From: Pseudomonas sp. MF4836
Lineage (GTDB): Bacteria > Pseudomonadota > Gammaproteobacteria > Pseudomonadales > Pseudomonadaceae
Direction: 5' to 3'
DNA: 64,000 nt
Assembly: GCF_002018875.1 (NCBI RefSeq)
Contig: NZ_MVOL01000002.1
Span: forward strand, 558,001 to 622,000
The translations under genes were made by a program, and so were the position numbers. How positions within the stretch are numbered: the stretch's first letter is position 1; every line of letters begins with the position of its first letter. Positions 48,818 to 57,547 of the stretch are shown here, piece by piece. The notes beneath the pieces were generated by a model. That model did not search any database, was not told the DNA's origin, and saw nothing but the letters and a program-made list of their open reading frames with translations.

Positions 48818-49492
48818 CTAGGAACGGAATAGACGGCTGTACTGGCGCTCATGGGCCATGCACGCCAGGGACAGGCCAAACGCGGCGCTGCCGTAATGAA
48901 TGGGGTCGCTGTGGGTGGCGGCATGCTGCGCCTGTTGCAGCAGCGGCAGCAGTTCACTGGTCAGGCGCTGGGCGGCTTGCTGGCCCAGGGGCAGGGTTTT
49001 CATCAGCACCGCCAGTTGGTTTTCCAGCCAGCTCCAGAGCCAGGCGGCCAGGGCGTCCTGGGGACTGATCTGCCAGGCGCGCGCCGCCAGGGCCCAGCCC
49101 AGGGCCAGGTGCGGCTCGCCGCGTTGCTGGAGAAAATCCCGGGCGGCCTGATCCAGCTCAGGCAGGCCGTTGAGCAGTTGCTGCAGGGAATAGCCCATCT
49201 GCCGGCTTTCCTGATACAGCTCGCGGGTTTCCCGGCTGGCGCGATGCTCGTCGCACAGTTGCAGCAACTGCGCCCAGTCTTCATCCGCTGCGGCCTGGCA
49301 ATGGGCGAGCAACAGCGGCGCTTCGAACCGCGCCAGGTTCAACAGCAATTGATCGCTGATCCAGCGCCGGGCGCTGGCCGAGTCCATCACGCGCTGCTGC
49401 TCCACGGCCATTTCCAGGCCCTGGGAATAGCTGTAGCCGCCAATCGGCAACTGCGGACTGGCCAGGCGCAGCAGGGCCCAGGCTGGGTTCAT
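48818..49492 (-). CDS. ureF: Urease accessory protein UreF
   Basis: 224-residue helical protein starting [27 protein letters not shown]. UreF joins UreD (UreH) and UreG on the urease apoprotein. It overlaps ureE by 4 bases at its start. Confidence 0.95.
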   Translation of the reverse strand: MNPAWALLRLASPQLPIGGYSYSQGLEMAVEQQRVMDSASARRWISDQLLLNLARFEAPLLLAHCQAAADEDWAQLLQLCDEHRASRETRELYQESRQMGYSLQQLLNGLPELDQAARDFLQQRGEPHLALGWALAARAWQISPQDALAAWLWSWLENQLAVLMKTLPLGQQAAQRLTSELLPLLQQAQHAATHSDPIHYGSAAFGLSLACMAHERQYSRLFRS

Positions 49493-49989
49493 GGGCGCAC
49501 GCCAAACTGGTGCAGGCGCGGCGGGTAGTTGAAGTCCTCGTCACCGTGCCGCGAGTGATGGTGGCCGCCGCCGTAGGCGCCGTGTTCCGGTTGGAATGGC
49601 GCTTCAATGGCTTCGGCCGTGGCTCCCAGTTGTTCGAGCATGGCCTTGAGCACGTAGTCATCGAGCAGGCGCAGCCAGCCATCACCGACTTGCAGCGCGA
49701 CATGGCGGTTGCCCAGGTGATAGGCGGCGCGGGTCAACTCGAAGGCGTTGCGGCAGGTGACGTGCAGCAGCGCTTCCGGGCGAGCGCAAACGCGCACGAC
49801 GCGCCCGTCTTCGGCAGCCAGGCATTCACCATCGTGCAGCGGCGGCTGGCCGCGCTCCAGAAACAGACCGACGTCTTCACCCTCGGCACTAAAACAGCGC
49901 AGACGGCTTTTGCTGCGGGCCTCGAAGTTCAGGTGCAGCTCGGCGGACCATTGGGCTTGAGGTTCGATTCGGCGATGAATCACCAGCAT
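49489..49989 (-). CDS. ureE: Urease accessory nickel chaperone UreE
   Basis: 166 residues from ATG 49989 (MLVIHRRIEPQAQW); a longer frame to 50046 would run through the sigma54 element. The C-terminus has a His-rich nickel-binding tail (GGGHHHSRHGDED). First gene of ureEFG-ureJ; the structural genes ureABC and ureD are not in the window. Confidence 0.95.
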   Translation of the reverse strand: MLVIHRRIEPQAQWSAELHLNFEARSKSRLRCFSAEGEDVGLFLERGQPPLHDGECLAAEDGRVVRVCARPEALLHVTCRNAFELTRAAYHLGNRHVALQVGDGWLRLLDDYVLKAMLEQLGATAEAIEAPFQPEHGAYGGGHHHSRHGDEDFNYPPRLHQFGVRP

Positions 49990-50025
49990 GTGAGGGCTTC
50001 CAGCTAAGAGCGATGCAGGTGCTAG

Positions 50026-50041
50026 AGCAAGGGCCTTGCCA
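50026..50041 (-). promoter_or_regulatory. Sigma54 promoter of the ureEFG-ureJ operon
   Basis: Minus strand TGGCAA-GGCCC-TTGCT: one mismatch in the -24 box, nearly the same 16 bases as the livK promoter. It ends 36 bases before the ureE start codon. Confidence 0.75.
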
Positions 50042-50150
50042 ATCACCGGATACGCTCGAAAAACCCGGCGACCCTCCTATGTGCACGCCTGAAAATGGGG
50101 CACGCTCGTGTTTTATTTTGTTACAAGTTGTCGAGGTGCACTGATTTATA

Positions 50151-50165
50151 GCACCGGCTTGGTGC
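50151..50165 (-). promoter_or_regulatory. NtrC-type binding site upstream of ureE
   Basis: GCACC-GGCTT-GGTGC is an exact palindrome fitting the NtrC consensus half-sites and spacing. It lies 110 bases upstream of the sigma54 promoter, a normal enhancer distance. A second overlapping inverted repeat GGTGC...GCACC starts at 50135. Confidence 0.65.
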
Positions 50166-50262
50166 GCCGTCGGATTTTTTGCTGCAAGGCGGGGCGCCGC
50201 GTCGGGTGCTAAGCGTTCGGCTTGATCGGGGAGAGGGGGGGCTCGGTGGGGAAGGTACGGGG

Positions 50263-50895
50263 TTACTCGGTGCTGCCCAGGCCTTGCCAGTGCTTGAGGC
50301 CAATGAAGATAAAGCGCAGTTGCTGGGTGATCTTGGCCTGAGGCGTCAGGTGTTCGGGCAGGGCCGCAGCGGGCGGGTCGATGATGTCCGGCAGGGTGGC
50401 GAACACACTTTTGACGATCAGGTCGGCGATCACGCCGAGGTCCGCCGTCGCCAGGTGCTGCAATTTGGGCATCAGGCTCAGGTCGGTGGCGAGGTCGGTG
50501 CTGATGTTTTCCCGCAGGTTGGCAATCGCCTGGCGCACCGGCAGCGAGCCCCCGTACTGCTCACGCGCGAGAAACAGGAACTGCGAACGATTGGCCGCCA
50601 CCACGTCGAGGAAGATCCGAACCGATGCGTCGATGATCCCGCCCATGACGAACTCGTTATGGCGGACCAGGCGAATGGTTTCGCGGAAGGTCTGGCCGAC
50701 TTCGCTGACCAATACCAGGCCCAGTTGGTCCATATCGGCAAAGTGCCGGTAGAAACCGGTGGGGACCATACCGGCGGTCTTCGCCACTTCGCGCAGGCTC
50801 AGGCTGCCAAACCCTCGGCCACACTCCATCAAGTGACGGGCTGCGTCCATCAGGGCATTGCGGGTTTGTTGCTTCTGTTCGGCACGGGGCAGCAT
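50263..50895 (-). CDS. desT: TetR-family regulator DesT type
   Basis: 210 residues with an N-terminal helix-turn-helix (SLREVAKTAGMVPTGFYRHF). Similar in sequence and position to P. aeruginosa DesT (PA4890, beside ureE), which senses the saturated/unsaturated acyl-CoA balance and represses a desaturase operon. Here the next gene upstream is a repeat protein instead of desB. Confidence 0.8.
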   Translation of the reverse strand: MLPRAEQKQQTRNALMDAARHLMECGRGFGSLSLREVAKTAGMVPTGFYRHFADMDQLGLVLVSEVGQTFRETIRLVRHNEFVMGGIIDASVRIFLDVVAANRSQFLFLAREQYGGSLPVRQAIANLRENISTDLATDLSLMPKLQHLATADLGVIADLIVKSVFATLPDIIDPPAAALPEHLTPQAKITQQLRFIFIGLKHWQGLGSTE

Positions 50896-51017
50896 TGGCG
50901 GGCTGACTTTCTACTCAGGAAGAGCGGGGCACTCTAGCAAATCAACTTTGTCGGCGTCGAACCCGGGCTGGATTGACGGGGAGGCGTGTTGGAACGAGGT
51001 GAGGGCTTTACAAAGTC

Positions 51018-51046
51018 AAAGCCCGATCCAGGGACCGGGCTTTTTT
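51018..51046. terminator. Bidirectional terminator after the repeat-protein gene
   Basis: AAAGCCCG pairs with CGGGCTTT around a 10-base loop, with T6 on the plus strand and a shorter tract on the minus. It ends the minus-strand gene at 51063 and shields desT. Confidence 0.7.
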
Positions 51047-51062
51047 CTGGGCCAGCATGGGC

Positions 51063-51572
51063 TCAGCTCACAGCTTGATGACGTTGTTCCAGACGATCAG
51101 CACCGTCTGCGGCAACAGTCTGACCTTGTGGGGTGCGATCAAAGCCATCTTCGGCAACGGTCTGGCCTTGTGGGGTGCGGTCGAAGCCATCTTCGGCAAC
51201 GGTCTGACCTTGTGGGGTGCGGTCGTAGCCATCTTCGGCAACGGTCTGACCTTGTGGCGTGCGATCGTAGCCGTCTTCAACCAGGCCTTTCTGTTCCAGG
51301 CGATCACGGCCACCTTCGGCTACGGTTTGGCCTTGTGGGGTGCGATCATAGCCGTCTTCGGCAACGCTCTGGCCTTGTGGGGTACGGTCCGAGCCATCGG
51401 CAGCGACTTTGTTGCGTTCGATCAGGCGGTCCGAACCACCTTCAGCGAGGGTCTGGCTGAACACGGTGTGGCTGGCTTTGACTTGTGGAGTGGCCTGTTC
51501 GGCGGCTGGCAGGGCATAAGCGTTGGCGGCCAGGATCGAGAGGGTCAGGCTGAGCAGTAATTGGCGTTTCAT
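51063..51572 (-). CDS. Secreted tandem-repeat protein
   Basis: 169 residues. Signal peptide MKRQLLLSLTLSILAANAYA, cut near residue 20, then a short linker and nine imperfect 14-residue repeats from residue 42 to 166. The consensus is VAEDGYDRTPQGQT, with variant units DRLIERNK and DRLEQ at the edges and in the middle. There is no Cys or hydrophobic segment in the mature part, so an extended, periplasmic or released product is likely. No function recognised. The repeated acidic DG pair followed by DR could bind divalent ions, which is a guess. Confidence 0.75.
   Translation of the reverse strand: MKRQLLLSLTLSILAANAYALPAAEQATPQVKASHTVFSQTLAEGGSDRLIERNKVAADGSDRTPQGQSVAEDGYDRTPQGQTVAEGGRDRLEQKGLVEDGYDRTPQGQTVAEDGYDRTPQGQTVAEDGFDRTPQGQTVAEDGFDRTPQGQTVAADGADRLEQRHQAVS
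51075..51449 (-). repeat. Coding tandem repeat, nine 42-base units
   Basis: Units of 42 bases (one of 39) inside the secreted-protein gene, several nearly identical at DNA level. Length may differ between strains through slippage. Confidence 0.8.
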
Positions 51573-51960
51573 GATGGGGGTGCTCCTCGGGAGGGCGATA
51601 AAGTGGGTACGGAGCCAATGTTACGCGCGCTAAATCGATAGAAAAGTTCATAAAGACAATGGTAATAATCAACGGAATTGATTGTTCGGCCCAAAGGCTC
51701 TATCTCGGGCGTTTGCGGCGAGGTGTTTTGCACCGGAGTGGGTATTTCCGACTCACTTGCGCTTCACATTCGGGCGGGCGCGGTAACGCGAAGCTGGCGG
51801 CCTGGTCAGAAAACCCCGGGTTATTTCGTCTAAATCGGCATTCGGGTTAAACCTGAGAGCGCTTTATCAGTCGTAGTTTTCATGGCCGATCATTTTTGTC
51901 CGGCATTTCATCCAAGGCGCCGTCCTACGCGCGCCTCGTCGTATTCAGGAGCCCTGTGCA
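51573..51960. other. Gap between the repeat protein and AsmA
   Basis: 388 bases with no convincing gene, terminator or repeat. It must hold the divergent promoters of both neighbours, but I could not assign hexamers with good spacing. Confidence 0.5.
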
Positions 51961-54036
51961 ATGACGCGCACTCGTAAAATTTTCGCCTGGACCACCGCCA
52001 TCCTGGTGCTGCTATTGGCCGTGTTGGTGCTGTTGATTGCCTTCTTCGATTGGAACCGGATCAAGCCGCAGATCAACGCCAAGGTGTCCGAGGAGCTGCA
52101 TCGGCCATTCGCAATCAATGGTGACCTGGCGGTGATCTGGCAGCGCGAGCCCGACGAAGGTGGCTGGCGGGCCTGGGTGCCGTGGCCGCATGTGGTGGCG
52201 CAAGACCTGACCCTGGGCAATCCGGACTGGTCCAAGGCCCCGCAGATGGTCACTCTCAAGCGTGTCGAGTTGCGTATTTCGCCCCTGGCACTGTTGGCGC
52301 AGCGCGTGCACATCCCGCGTATCGACCTGACCGAACCCAATGCCGCACTGCAACGGCTGGGCGACGGGCGCGCCAACTGGACCTTCAAGTTCGACCCCAA
52401 GGACCCCAACGCCGAGCCCTCCAATTGGGTGGTGGACATCGGCGCCATCGGTTTCGACAAGGGCCACGTGACCCTCGACGACCAGAGCCTGAAAACCCAG
52501 CTCGACCTGCTGATCGACCCTTTGGGCCAGCCAATTCCATTCAGCGATATCGTCGGCGACAAGGCCGCGAAAAAGGTCCAGGAAAAAGGCGCCGAGCCCC
52601 AGGCCTATGCCTTCGCGTTGAAGGTCAAAGGTCAATACCATCAGCAGAAACTGACCGGCACCGGCAAGATCGGCGGGCTGCTGGCCTTGCAGGACGCGGC
52701 CAAGCCGTTCCCGTTGCAGGCCAAGGTCAAGATCGCCGACACCAGCGTTGAGTTGCAGGGCACCCTGACCGATCCGCTGAACCTGGGGGCGCTTGATCTG
52801 CGCCTGAAACTGGCCGGCAGCAGCCTGGGCAACCTGTACCCGCTGACCGGCGTCACGCTGCCGGATTCGCCGCCCTATGCCACCGACGGCCACCTGATTG
52901 CCAAGCTGCATGACCCGGCCGGCGCGAGTTTTCAGTACCAGGACTTCAACGGCAAGATCGGCGACAGCGACATCCATGGCAACCTGGCCTATGTCGCCAG
53001 CCAGCCGCGGCCCAAGCTCACCGGGGCGCTGGTGTCCAACCAACTGCTGTTCGCCGACCTCGCGCCGCTGATCGGTGCCGACTCCAATGCCAAGCAGAAG
53101 GCCCGGGGCGGCGAAAGCAAACAGCCGGCGGACAAAGTGCTGCCGGTGGAGGAGTTCCGCACCGAACGCTGGCGCGATATGGACGCCGATGTCGAATTCA
53201 CCGGCAAGCGCATCGTCCACAGTGCCGACCTGCCGTTCACCGACCTCTATACCCACCTGGTGCTCAATGACGGGCACCTGAGCCTCGAGCCGCTGCGTTT
53301 TGGCGTGGCCGGCGGCAAGCTCGATGCGCAGATCCGCCTCAATGGCCAGGCCACGCCCTTGCAGGGCCAGGCCAAGCTGACGGCGCGCAACTTCAAGCTC
53401 AAGCAGTTGTTCCCGACCTTTGAACCGATGAAAACCAGTTTCGGCGAGCTCAATGGCGACGCCGATATCTCCGGCACCGGCAATTCGGTGGCCGCGTTGC
53501 TGGGGACCGCCAATGGTGACCTGAAGATGCTGATCAACGATGGCGCCATCAGCCGCAGCCTGATGGAAATCGCCGGGCTCAACGTCGGTAACTATGTGGT
53601 GGGGAAAATGTTCGGCGACAAGGAAGTGAAGATCAATTGCGCTGCCGCCGACTTCGGGATCAAGAGCGGGCTGGCCACCTCGCGCCTGTTCGTCTTCGAC
53701 ACCGAGAACGCCATCATTTACATCGATGGCACGGCAAACATGACCCGCGAGCAGCTCGACCTGACCATCACCCCGGAATCCAAGGGCCTGCGTCTGTTCT
53801 CCCTGCGCTCGCCGCTCTATGTGCAGGGCCCGTTCATCAAACCGAGCGCCGGGGTCAAGGCGGTGCCGCTGATGCTGCGCGGTGCCGGCATGGTTGCCCT
53901 GGGGGTGATTGCCGGGCCGGCGGCGGGCCTGTTGGCGCTGGTTGCGCCGAGCGGGGGCGAACCGAACCAGTGCGCGCCGCTGCTGGATCAGATGCGCTCG
54001 GGCAAGGCACCGGTCACGGTCAAGCCGACCAAGTAA
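51961..54036 (+). CDS. AsmA family protein
   Basis: 691 residues, CAGGAG before the ATG. One N-terminal membrane anchor (residues 9-29, Leu/Val rich) and a long periplasmic beta-rich body with AsmA segments at both ends (for example FFDWNRIKPQINAKVSEEL and GNGDLKMLINDGAISRSL-like repeats). AsmA-like proteins are thought to carry phospholipids between membranes. A hydrophobic Gly/Ala segment occurs at about 638-665. Confidence 0.88.
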   Translation: MTRTRKIFAWTTAILVLLLAVLVLLIAFFDWNRIKPQINAKVSEELHRPFAINGDLAVIWQREPDEGGWRAWVPWPHVVAQDLTLGNPDWSKAPQMVTLKRVELRISPLALLAQRVHIPRIDLTEPNAALQRLGDGRANWTFKFDPKDPNAEPSNWVVDIGAIGFDKGHVTLDDQSLKTQLDLLIDPLGQPIPFSDIVGDKAAKKVQEKGAEPQAYAFALKVKGQYHQQKLTGTGKIGGLLALQDAAKPFPLQAKVKIADTSVELQGTLTDPLNLGALDLRLKLAGSSLGNLYPLTGVTLPDSPPYATDGHLIAKLHDPAGASFQYQDFNGKIGDSDIHGNLAYVASQPRPKLTGALVSNQLLFADLAPLIGADSNAKQKARGGESKQPADKVLPVEEFRTERWRDMDADVEFTGKRIVHSADLPFTDLYTHLVLNDGHLSLEPLRFGVAGGKLDAQIRLNGQATPLQGQAKLTARNFKLKQLFPTFEPMKTSFGELNGDADISGTGNSVAALLGTANGDLKMLINDGAISRSLMEIAGLNVGNYVVGKMFGDKEVKINCAAADFGIKSGLATSRLFVFDTENAIIYIDGTANMTREQLDLTITPESKGLRLFSLRSPLYVQGPFIKPSAGVKAVPLMLRGAGMVALGVIAGPAAGLLALVAPSGGEPNQCAPLLDQMRSGKAPVTVKPTK

Positions 54037-54052
54037 CCCGCCCAAACGAAAA

Positions 54053-54076
54053 CAGCCAGCTGCGGAGAGCTGGCTG
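54053..54076 (-). terminator. Terminator of the ferritin-like gene
   Basis: CAGCCAGCT and AGCTGGCTG form a 9-bp stem; on the minus strand it is followed by TTTTCG. It lies 34 bases past the ferritin-like stop and 17 bases after the AsmA stop, so it may serve both. Confidence 0.75.
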
Positions 54077-54109
54077 CGGTATTACGAGAAGCGGCTTACA
54101 GGCAAGGTC

Positions 54110-54640
54110 TTACAGGTCGGCCAGGATATCCGCCATGTCGTCGGCGTGTTCCTCTTCCTGGGCCAGGATGTCTTCAAAGATACGACGCGTGGTCGGGTCC
54201 TTGTCGCCGATGTACTGGATGATCTCGCGGTAGCTGTCGACGGCGATCCGCTCTGCCACCAGGTCTTCGTAGACCATCTCTTTCAAGGTATTGCCGGCCA
54301 CGTACTGGGCATGGGAGTTCTTGGACAGCAGGTCGGGGTTGAACTCCGGTTCGCCACCCAGTTGCACGATGCGTTCGGCCAGCTTGTCGGCGTGCTCGGC
54401 TTCCTGGTTCGCGTGTTCGAGAAATTCGTCGGCGGCGACACTGGCCTTGATCCCGTTGGCCATGAAGTAGTGCCGTTTGTAGCGCAGGACGCAGACCAGT
54501 TCAGTGGCCAGCGACTCGTTGAGCAGGCGCAGGATCTCTTCCCGGTCGGCACTGTAGCCTTCGGTCACGGCGCCGTTCTCCACATGCTGGCGGGCGCGTT
54601 CGCGAAGGGTGTTTACATCAGATAAATGCATGTCGCTCAT
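54110..54640 (-). CDS. Bacterioferritin-like ferritin-fold protein
   Basis: 176 residues from ATG 54640, with AGGAG 8 bases before it; an in-frame start at 54724 is not supported. The four-helix ferritin fold has metal-ligand motifs EILRLLNESLATELVCVLRY, HANQEAEHADKLAERI and EEEHADDM. Similar to P. aeruginosa PA4880, annotated as a bacterioferritin. Stores or detoxifies iron; the heme-binding Met of true Bfr cannot be confirmed. Confidence 0.85.
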   Translation of the reverse strand: MSDMHLSDVNTLRERARQHVENGAVTEGYSADREEILRLLNESLATELVCVLRYKRHYFMANGIKASVAADEFLEHANQEAEHADKLAERIVQLGGEPEFNPDLLSKNSHAQYVAGNTLKEMVYEDLVAERIAVDSYREIIQYIGDKDPTTRRIFEDILAQEEEHADDMADILADL

Positions 54641-54750
54641 CTCGATCTCCTGGAGGCTAATCCGATTGACGCCAGGCTCTGTCGGCCTGATCGCTACCTT
54701 GGGTGTGAGTCTCGGGAGCTGCAAAAAGTTTTATCGGATGTGTCCGGCGG

Positions 54751-55662
54751 TCAACTGCGCGCCAGGGGTGGATGCCCGGCCAGCAGCGATTCTTGCTGCA
54801 GCCATTGGAGAAAGGCGCGCACCGGCGGATGGCGCTCGCGCCCCGGCACACACAGTGCGCTGTAGCCGGCACCGTCCACTTGGACCTCGGGCCGGTAGGG
54901 CTGCAGCAGGCCGCCGGCCACGCTCTGTGACACCAGGATGTTGCTGGCCAGGACCAGGCCCTGACCGGCAATCGCGGCTTGCAGGGCGTACTGTTCCTCG
55001 TCGTAGGAGCGGATCAGCGGCTGGTGCTCGAACCAGCTTTCCCCGGCCAGGGCGCACCAGGCCTGCCAGCCGTCGGCATAGAGCCGGGAGTTGCGCCAGT
55101 GCACGCTGATCAGGGTCGGTTGCTGCTGGTGGGCCTGGGCCACTTGCTGCGGGGCGCCATAGACCGCGAAACGCTCGTCGAACAGGCACAGGCCGTGCAG
55201 GTTCAGGTAGCCCTCCTGGCTGTAGCGGATCGCCACATCGATGCTCGCATCCTGTTGCAGGTCGACCACCTCGGATTGGCTATCCAGGCGCACGCTGATG
55301 TTGGGATACCGGGCATAGAAACGCCCCAGCCGCGGCACCAGCCACAAGGCGGCAAAGGCCGCGGTGGTGGAGACCGTCAGTTGGGTGTTGCTGGGTTTTG
55401 GGCGCAGGGTGTCGACGCTCTGGGTCACCTCCAGCAGGGCGCTATGCAGGCTGTGGAACAAGCGCTGGCCGGGCTCGGTCAAGCGCACCTGGCGCGGCAA
55501 CCGTTCGAACAGCGCCACCCCCAGCCAGTGTTCCAGGCTACGGATCTGGTGTGACACCGCGGTGGGCGTCACCGACAGGTCTTCGGCGGCGGCCTTGAAA
55601 CTCAGCAGGCGCGCGGCGGACTCGAACGTGCGCAGGGCGGTGAGAGGCAGGTGAGCAAACAT
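54751..55662 (-). CDS. LysR-type regulator, divergent from azoreductase
   Basis: 303 residues from ATG 55662, which has GGAG six bases upstream; an ATG four codons earlier (55674) lacks one. N-terminal helix-turn-helix (SFKAAAEDLSVTPTAVSHQI) of the GcvA type and a substrate domain. Faces the azoreductase gene at 137 bases, so it probably controls that gene. Confidence 0.88.
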   Translation of the reverse strand: MFAHLPLTALRTFESAARLLSFKAAAEDLSVTPTAVSHQIRSLEHWLGVALFERLPRQVRLTEPGQRLFHSLHSALLEVTQSVDTLRPKPSNTQLTVSTTAAFAALWLVPRLGRFYARYPNISVRLDSQSEVVDLQQDASIDVAIRYSQEGYLNLHGLCLFDERFAVYGAPQQVAQAHQQQPTLISVHWRNSRLYADGWQAWCALAGESWFEHQPLIRSYDEEQYALQAAIAGQGLVLASNILVSQSVAGGLLQPYRPEVQVDGAGYSALCVPGRERHPPVRAFLQWLQQESLLAGHPPLARS

Positions 55663-55799
55663 CCAAGGCTCCATGATTGATTTAAATTCATCTGAAAGGA
55701 TTTCTGCTCATTTGTTGAAGCAGGGTTTGGCTAATAGATTTAGCGCGGACAGGCCGTGGTTTCAAGGCCGCAATCAGCAACCTGCATGAGGCAGATGAG

Positions 55800-56438
55800 A
55801 TGAATACAGTTCTTGCGGTTCACGGTAGCCCACGGGGCGAGCGCTCCCATACCCGGCGCTTGGCCGAGGTTTTTCTCCAGGCCTGGCAAACGGCCAACCC
55901 CCAGGGGCATCTCACCCGGCGCGAGGTCGGACGCGGGCATTTGCCCCACGTCAGCGAGGCTTTTATCGCCGCGGCGTTTTATCCACAGCCCGAGGCGCGG
56001 CCGCTGTCGATGCAGGCGGACCTGGCTTTGAGCGATGAGCTGGTGGCGGAGCTGCTCGGCCACTCGCGCCTGGTGATCGCGGCGCCGATGCACAACTTCA
56101 GCGTGCCCAGCGGGATCAAGGCCTGGGTCGATCACATTGTGCGCCTGGGGCTGACGTTCAACACCCTGCAGGACAGCGGCGTGGCTCAGTACCAGCCGTT
56201 GGTTCAGGGCAAGAAAGTGTTGATCGTCACCAGTCGTGGCGGGGGCGGCTTTGGTCCGGGAGGCGAGCATGAAGCGATGAACCACGCGGATCGCTGGTTG
56301 CGTACCGCCCTGGGTTTTATCGGTATCGAGAACGTCACGGTGGTTGCCGCGGAGGGTGAGGAGTCGGAGAGCGAGGGTTTTCAGCGTTCCTGCGCAGAGG
56401 CGCAGCAGCGCTTGCTGGCCCTGGCGCAAACCTTCTGA
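55800..56438 (+). CDS. azoR: FMN-dependent NADH-azoreductase
   Basis: 212 residues of flavodoxin-like fold. FMN-phosphate loop [19 protein letters not shown] near the N-terminus, [21 protein letters not shown] and [11 protein letters not shown] around the flavin, all typical of AzoR. Uses NADH to reduce azo and quinone compounds. Confidence 0.9.
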   Translation: MNTVLAVHGSPRGERSHTRRLAEVFLQAWQTANPQGHLTRREVGRGHLPHVSEAFIAAAFYPQPEARPLSMQADLALSDELVAELLGHSRLVIAAPMHNFSVPSGIKAWVDHIVRLGLTFNTLQDSGVAQYQPLVQGKKVLIVTSRGGGGFGPGGEHEAMNHADRWLRTALGFIGIENVTVVAAEGEESESEGFQRSCAEAQQRLLALAQTF

Positions 56439-56449
56439 GAAGGCAGTGT

Positions 56450-56465
56450 TGGCCAGGATGTTGCT
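56450..56465 (+). promoter_or_regulatory. Weak sigma54-like element upstream of the lipase gene
   Basis: TGGCCA-GGATG-TTGCT has the GG and GC spacing but an altered -24 box. It is 166 bases before the lipase start. Pseudomonas lipase genes can be RpoN dependent, hence the note. Chance occurrence is possible. Confidence 0.3.
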
Positions 56466-56631
56466 GCGGTTGGTGGGGCTGATGGAGGCGGGGGTGGTCA
56501 GGCTTAAGCAGCCGGGTGGGCAACAGGGCTGTCATCAGCGTGTCGCCAAAGCGTCATGGGGGCTGACGATGTCCCTGGTTATGGTTTAGCTTTCAGCCAG
56601 CCCCGCTGCCTTCGCACAAGGACGTCGCCGC

Positions 56632-57522
56632 ATGTCTCAAGAGCTCGCCACGCGTTACCCGCTGGTCCTGGTGCCCGGCATGCTGGGGTTTGTCCGCCTG
56701 CTGCTGTACCCCTATTGGTACGGGATAGTCGCAGCCTTGCGCCGGGGTGGTGCGACCGTGATTGCGGTGCAGGTTTCGCCGCTCAACTCCAGTGAGGTGC
56801 GCGGCGAGCAGTTGCTGGCGCGGATTGAAGCCATCCGCCAGGAAACCGGAGCGGCCAGGGTCAACCTGATCGGCCACAGCCAAGGCTCGCTGACCGCGCG
56901 TTATGCCGCGGCCAAACGCCCCGACTGGGTGGCGTCGGTGACTTCGGTGGCCGGGCCCAATCATGGTTCGGAACTGGCTGACTACCTGGAGAAACACTAC
57001 CCGGCGACCACCGCCAAAGGGCGACTGCTGAGTGTTGCCCTGCGCCTGATTGCAGCGCTGATGAGCCTGCTGGAGACCGGCTATCGCGGGCCGCGGCTGC
57101 CGGTGGATGTGCCGGCGGCGCACCAATCGTTGACCAGCGAGGGCGTGGCCCTGTTCAACCGCCAGTACCCCCAGGGCTTGCCTGATACCTGGGGCGGCCA
57201 GGGGGCGGAAGAGGTCGACGGCGTGCGCTATTACTCCTGGTCCGGGACCTTGCAGCCCGGCAAGACCGACCGCGGGCGCAATCTGCTGGACGGCACCAAC
57301 CGCAGTTGCCGGCTGTTCGCCAGGACCTTCGTGCGGGAAGCCGGGCACTGCGATGGCATGGTGGGGCGCTACAGCTCGCACCTGGGCACGGTGATCGGCG
57401 ACGAATACCCGCTGGATCATTTCGATATCGTCAACCAGTCCCTGGGGCTGGTGGGCAAGGGCGCCGAACCGGTGCGACTGTTTGTCGAACATGCCCGGCG
57501 TCTCAAGGCCGCGGGCGTCTAG
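56632..57522 (+). CDS. Family I lipase (triacylglycerol lipase) without signal peptide
   Basis: 296 residues, alpha/beta-hydrolase. Oxyanion region YPLVLVPGMLGF, nucleophile Ser83 in IGHSQGSLTARY, then SVAGPNHGSELAD, DGMVGRYSSHLGTVIGDEYPLDHFD with the Asp and His. Resembles the I.1-type lipases of P. fragi and P. fluorescens. No N-terminal hydrophobic segment and no foldase gene (lif) beside it. Confidence 0.87.
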   Translation: MSQELATRYPLVLVPGMLGFVRLLLYPYWYGIVAALRRGGATVIAVQVSPLNSSEVRGEQLLARIEAIRQETGAARVNLIGHSQGSLTARYAAAKRPDWVASVTSVAGPNHGSELADYLEKHYPATTAKGRLLSVALRLIAALMSLLETGYRGPRLPVDVPAAHQSLTSEGVALFNRQYPQGLPDTWGGQGAEEVDGVRYYSWSGTLQPGKTDRGRNLLDGTNRSCRLFARTFVREAGHCDGMVGRYSSHLGTVIGDEYPLDHFDIVNQSLGLVGKGAEPVRLFVEHARRLKAAGV

Positions 57523-57547
57523 CCTGTGCCTGGGGGATGCAGCCGCT

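Noticed and set aside
51075-51449. Regular repeats that could suggest a CRISPR array
   Set aside because: Units are 42 bases back to back with no spacers and encode a protein repeat; no cas genes are present.
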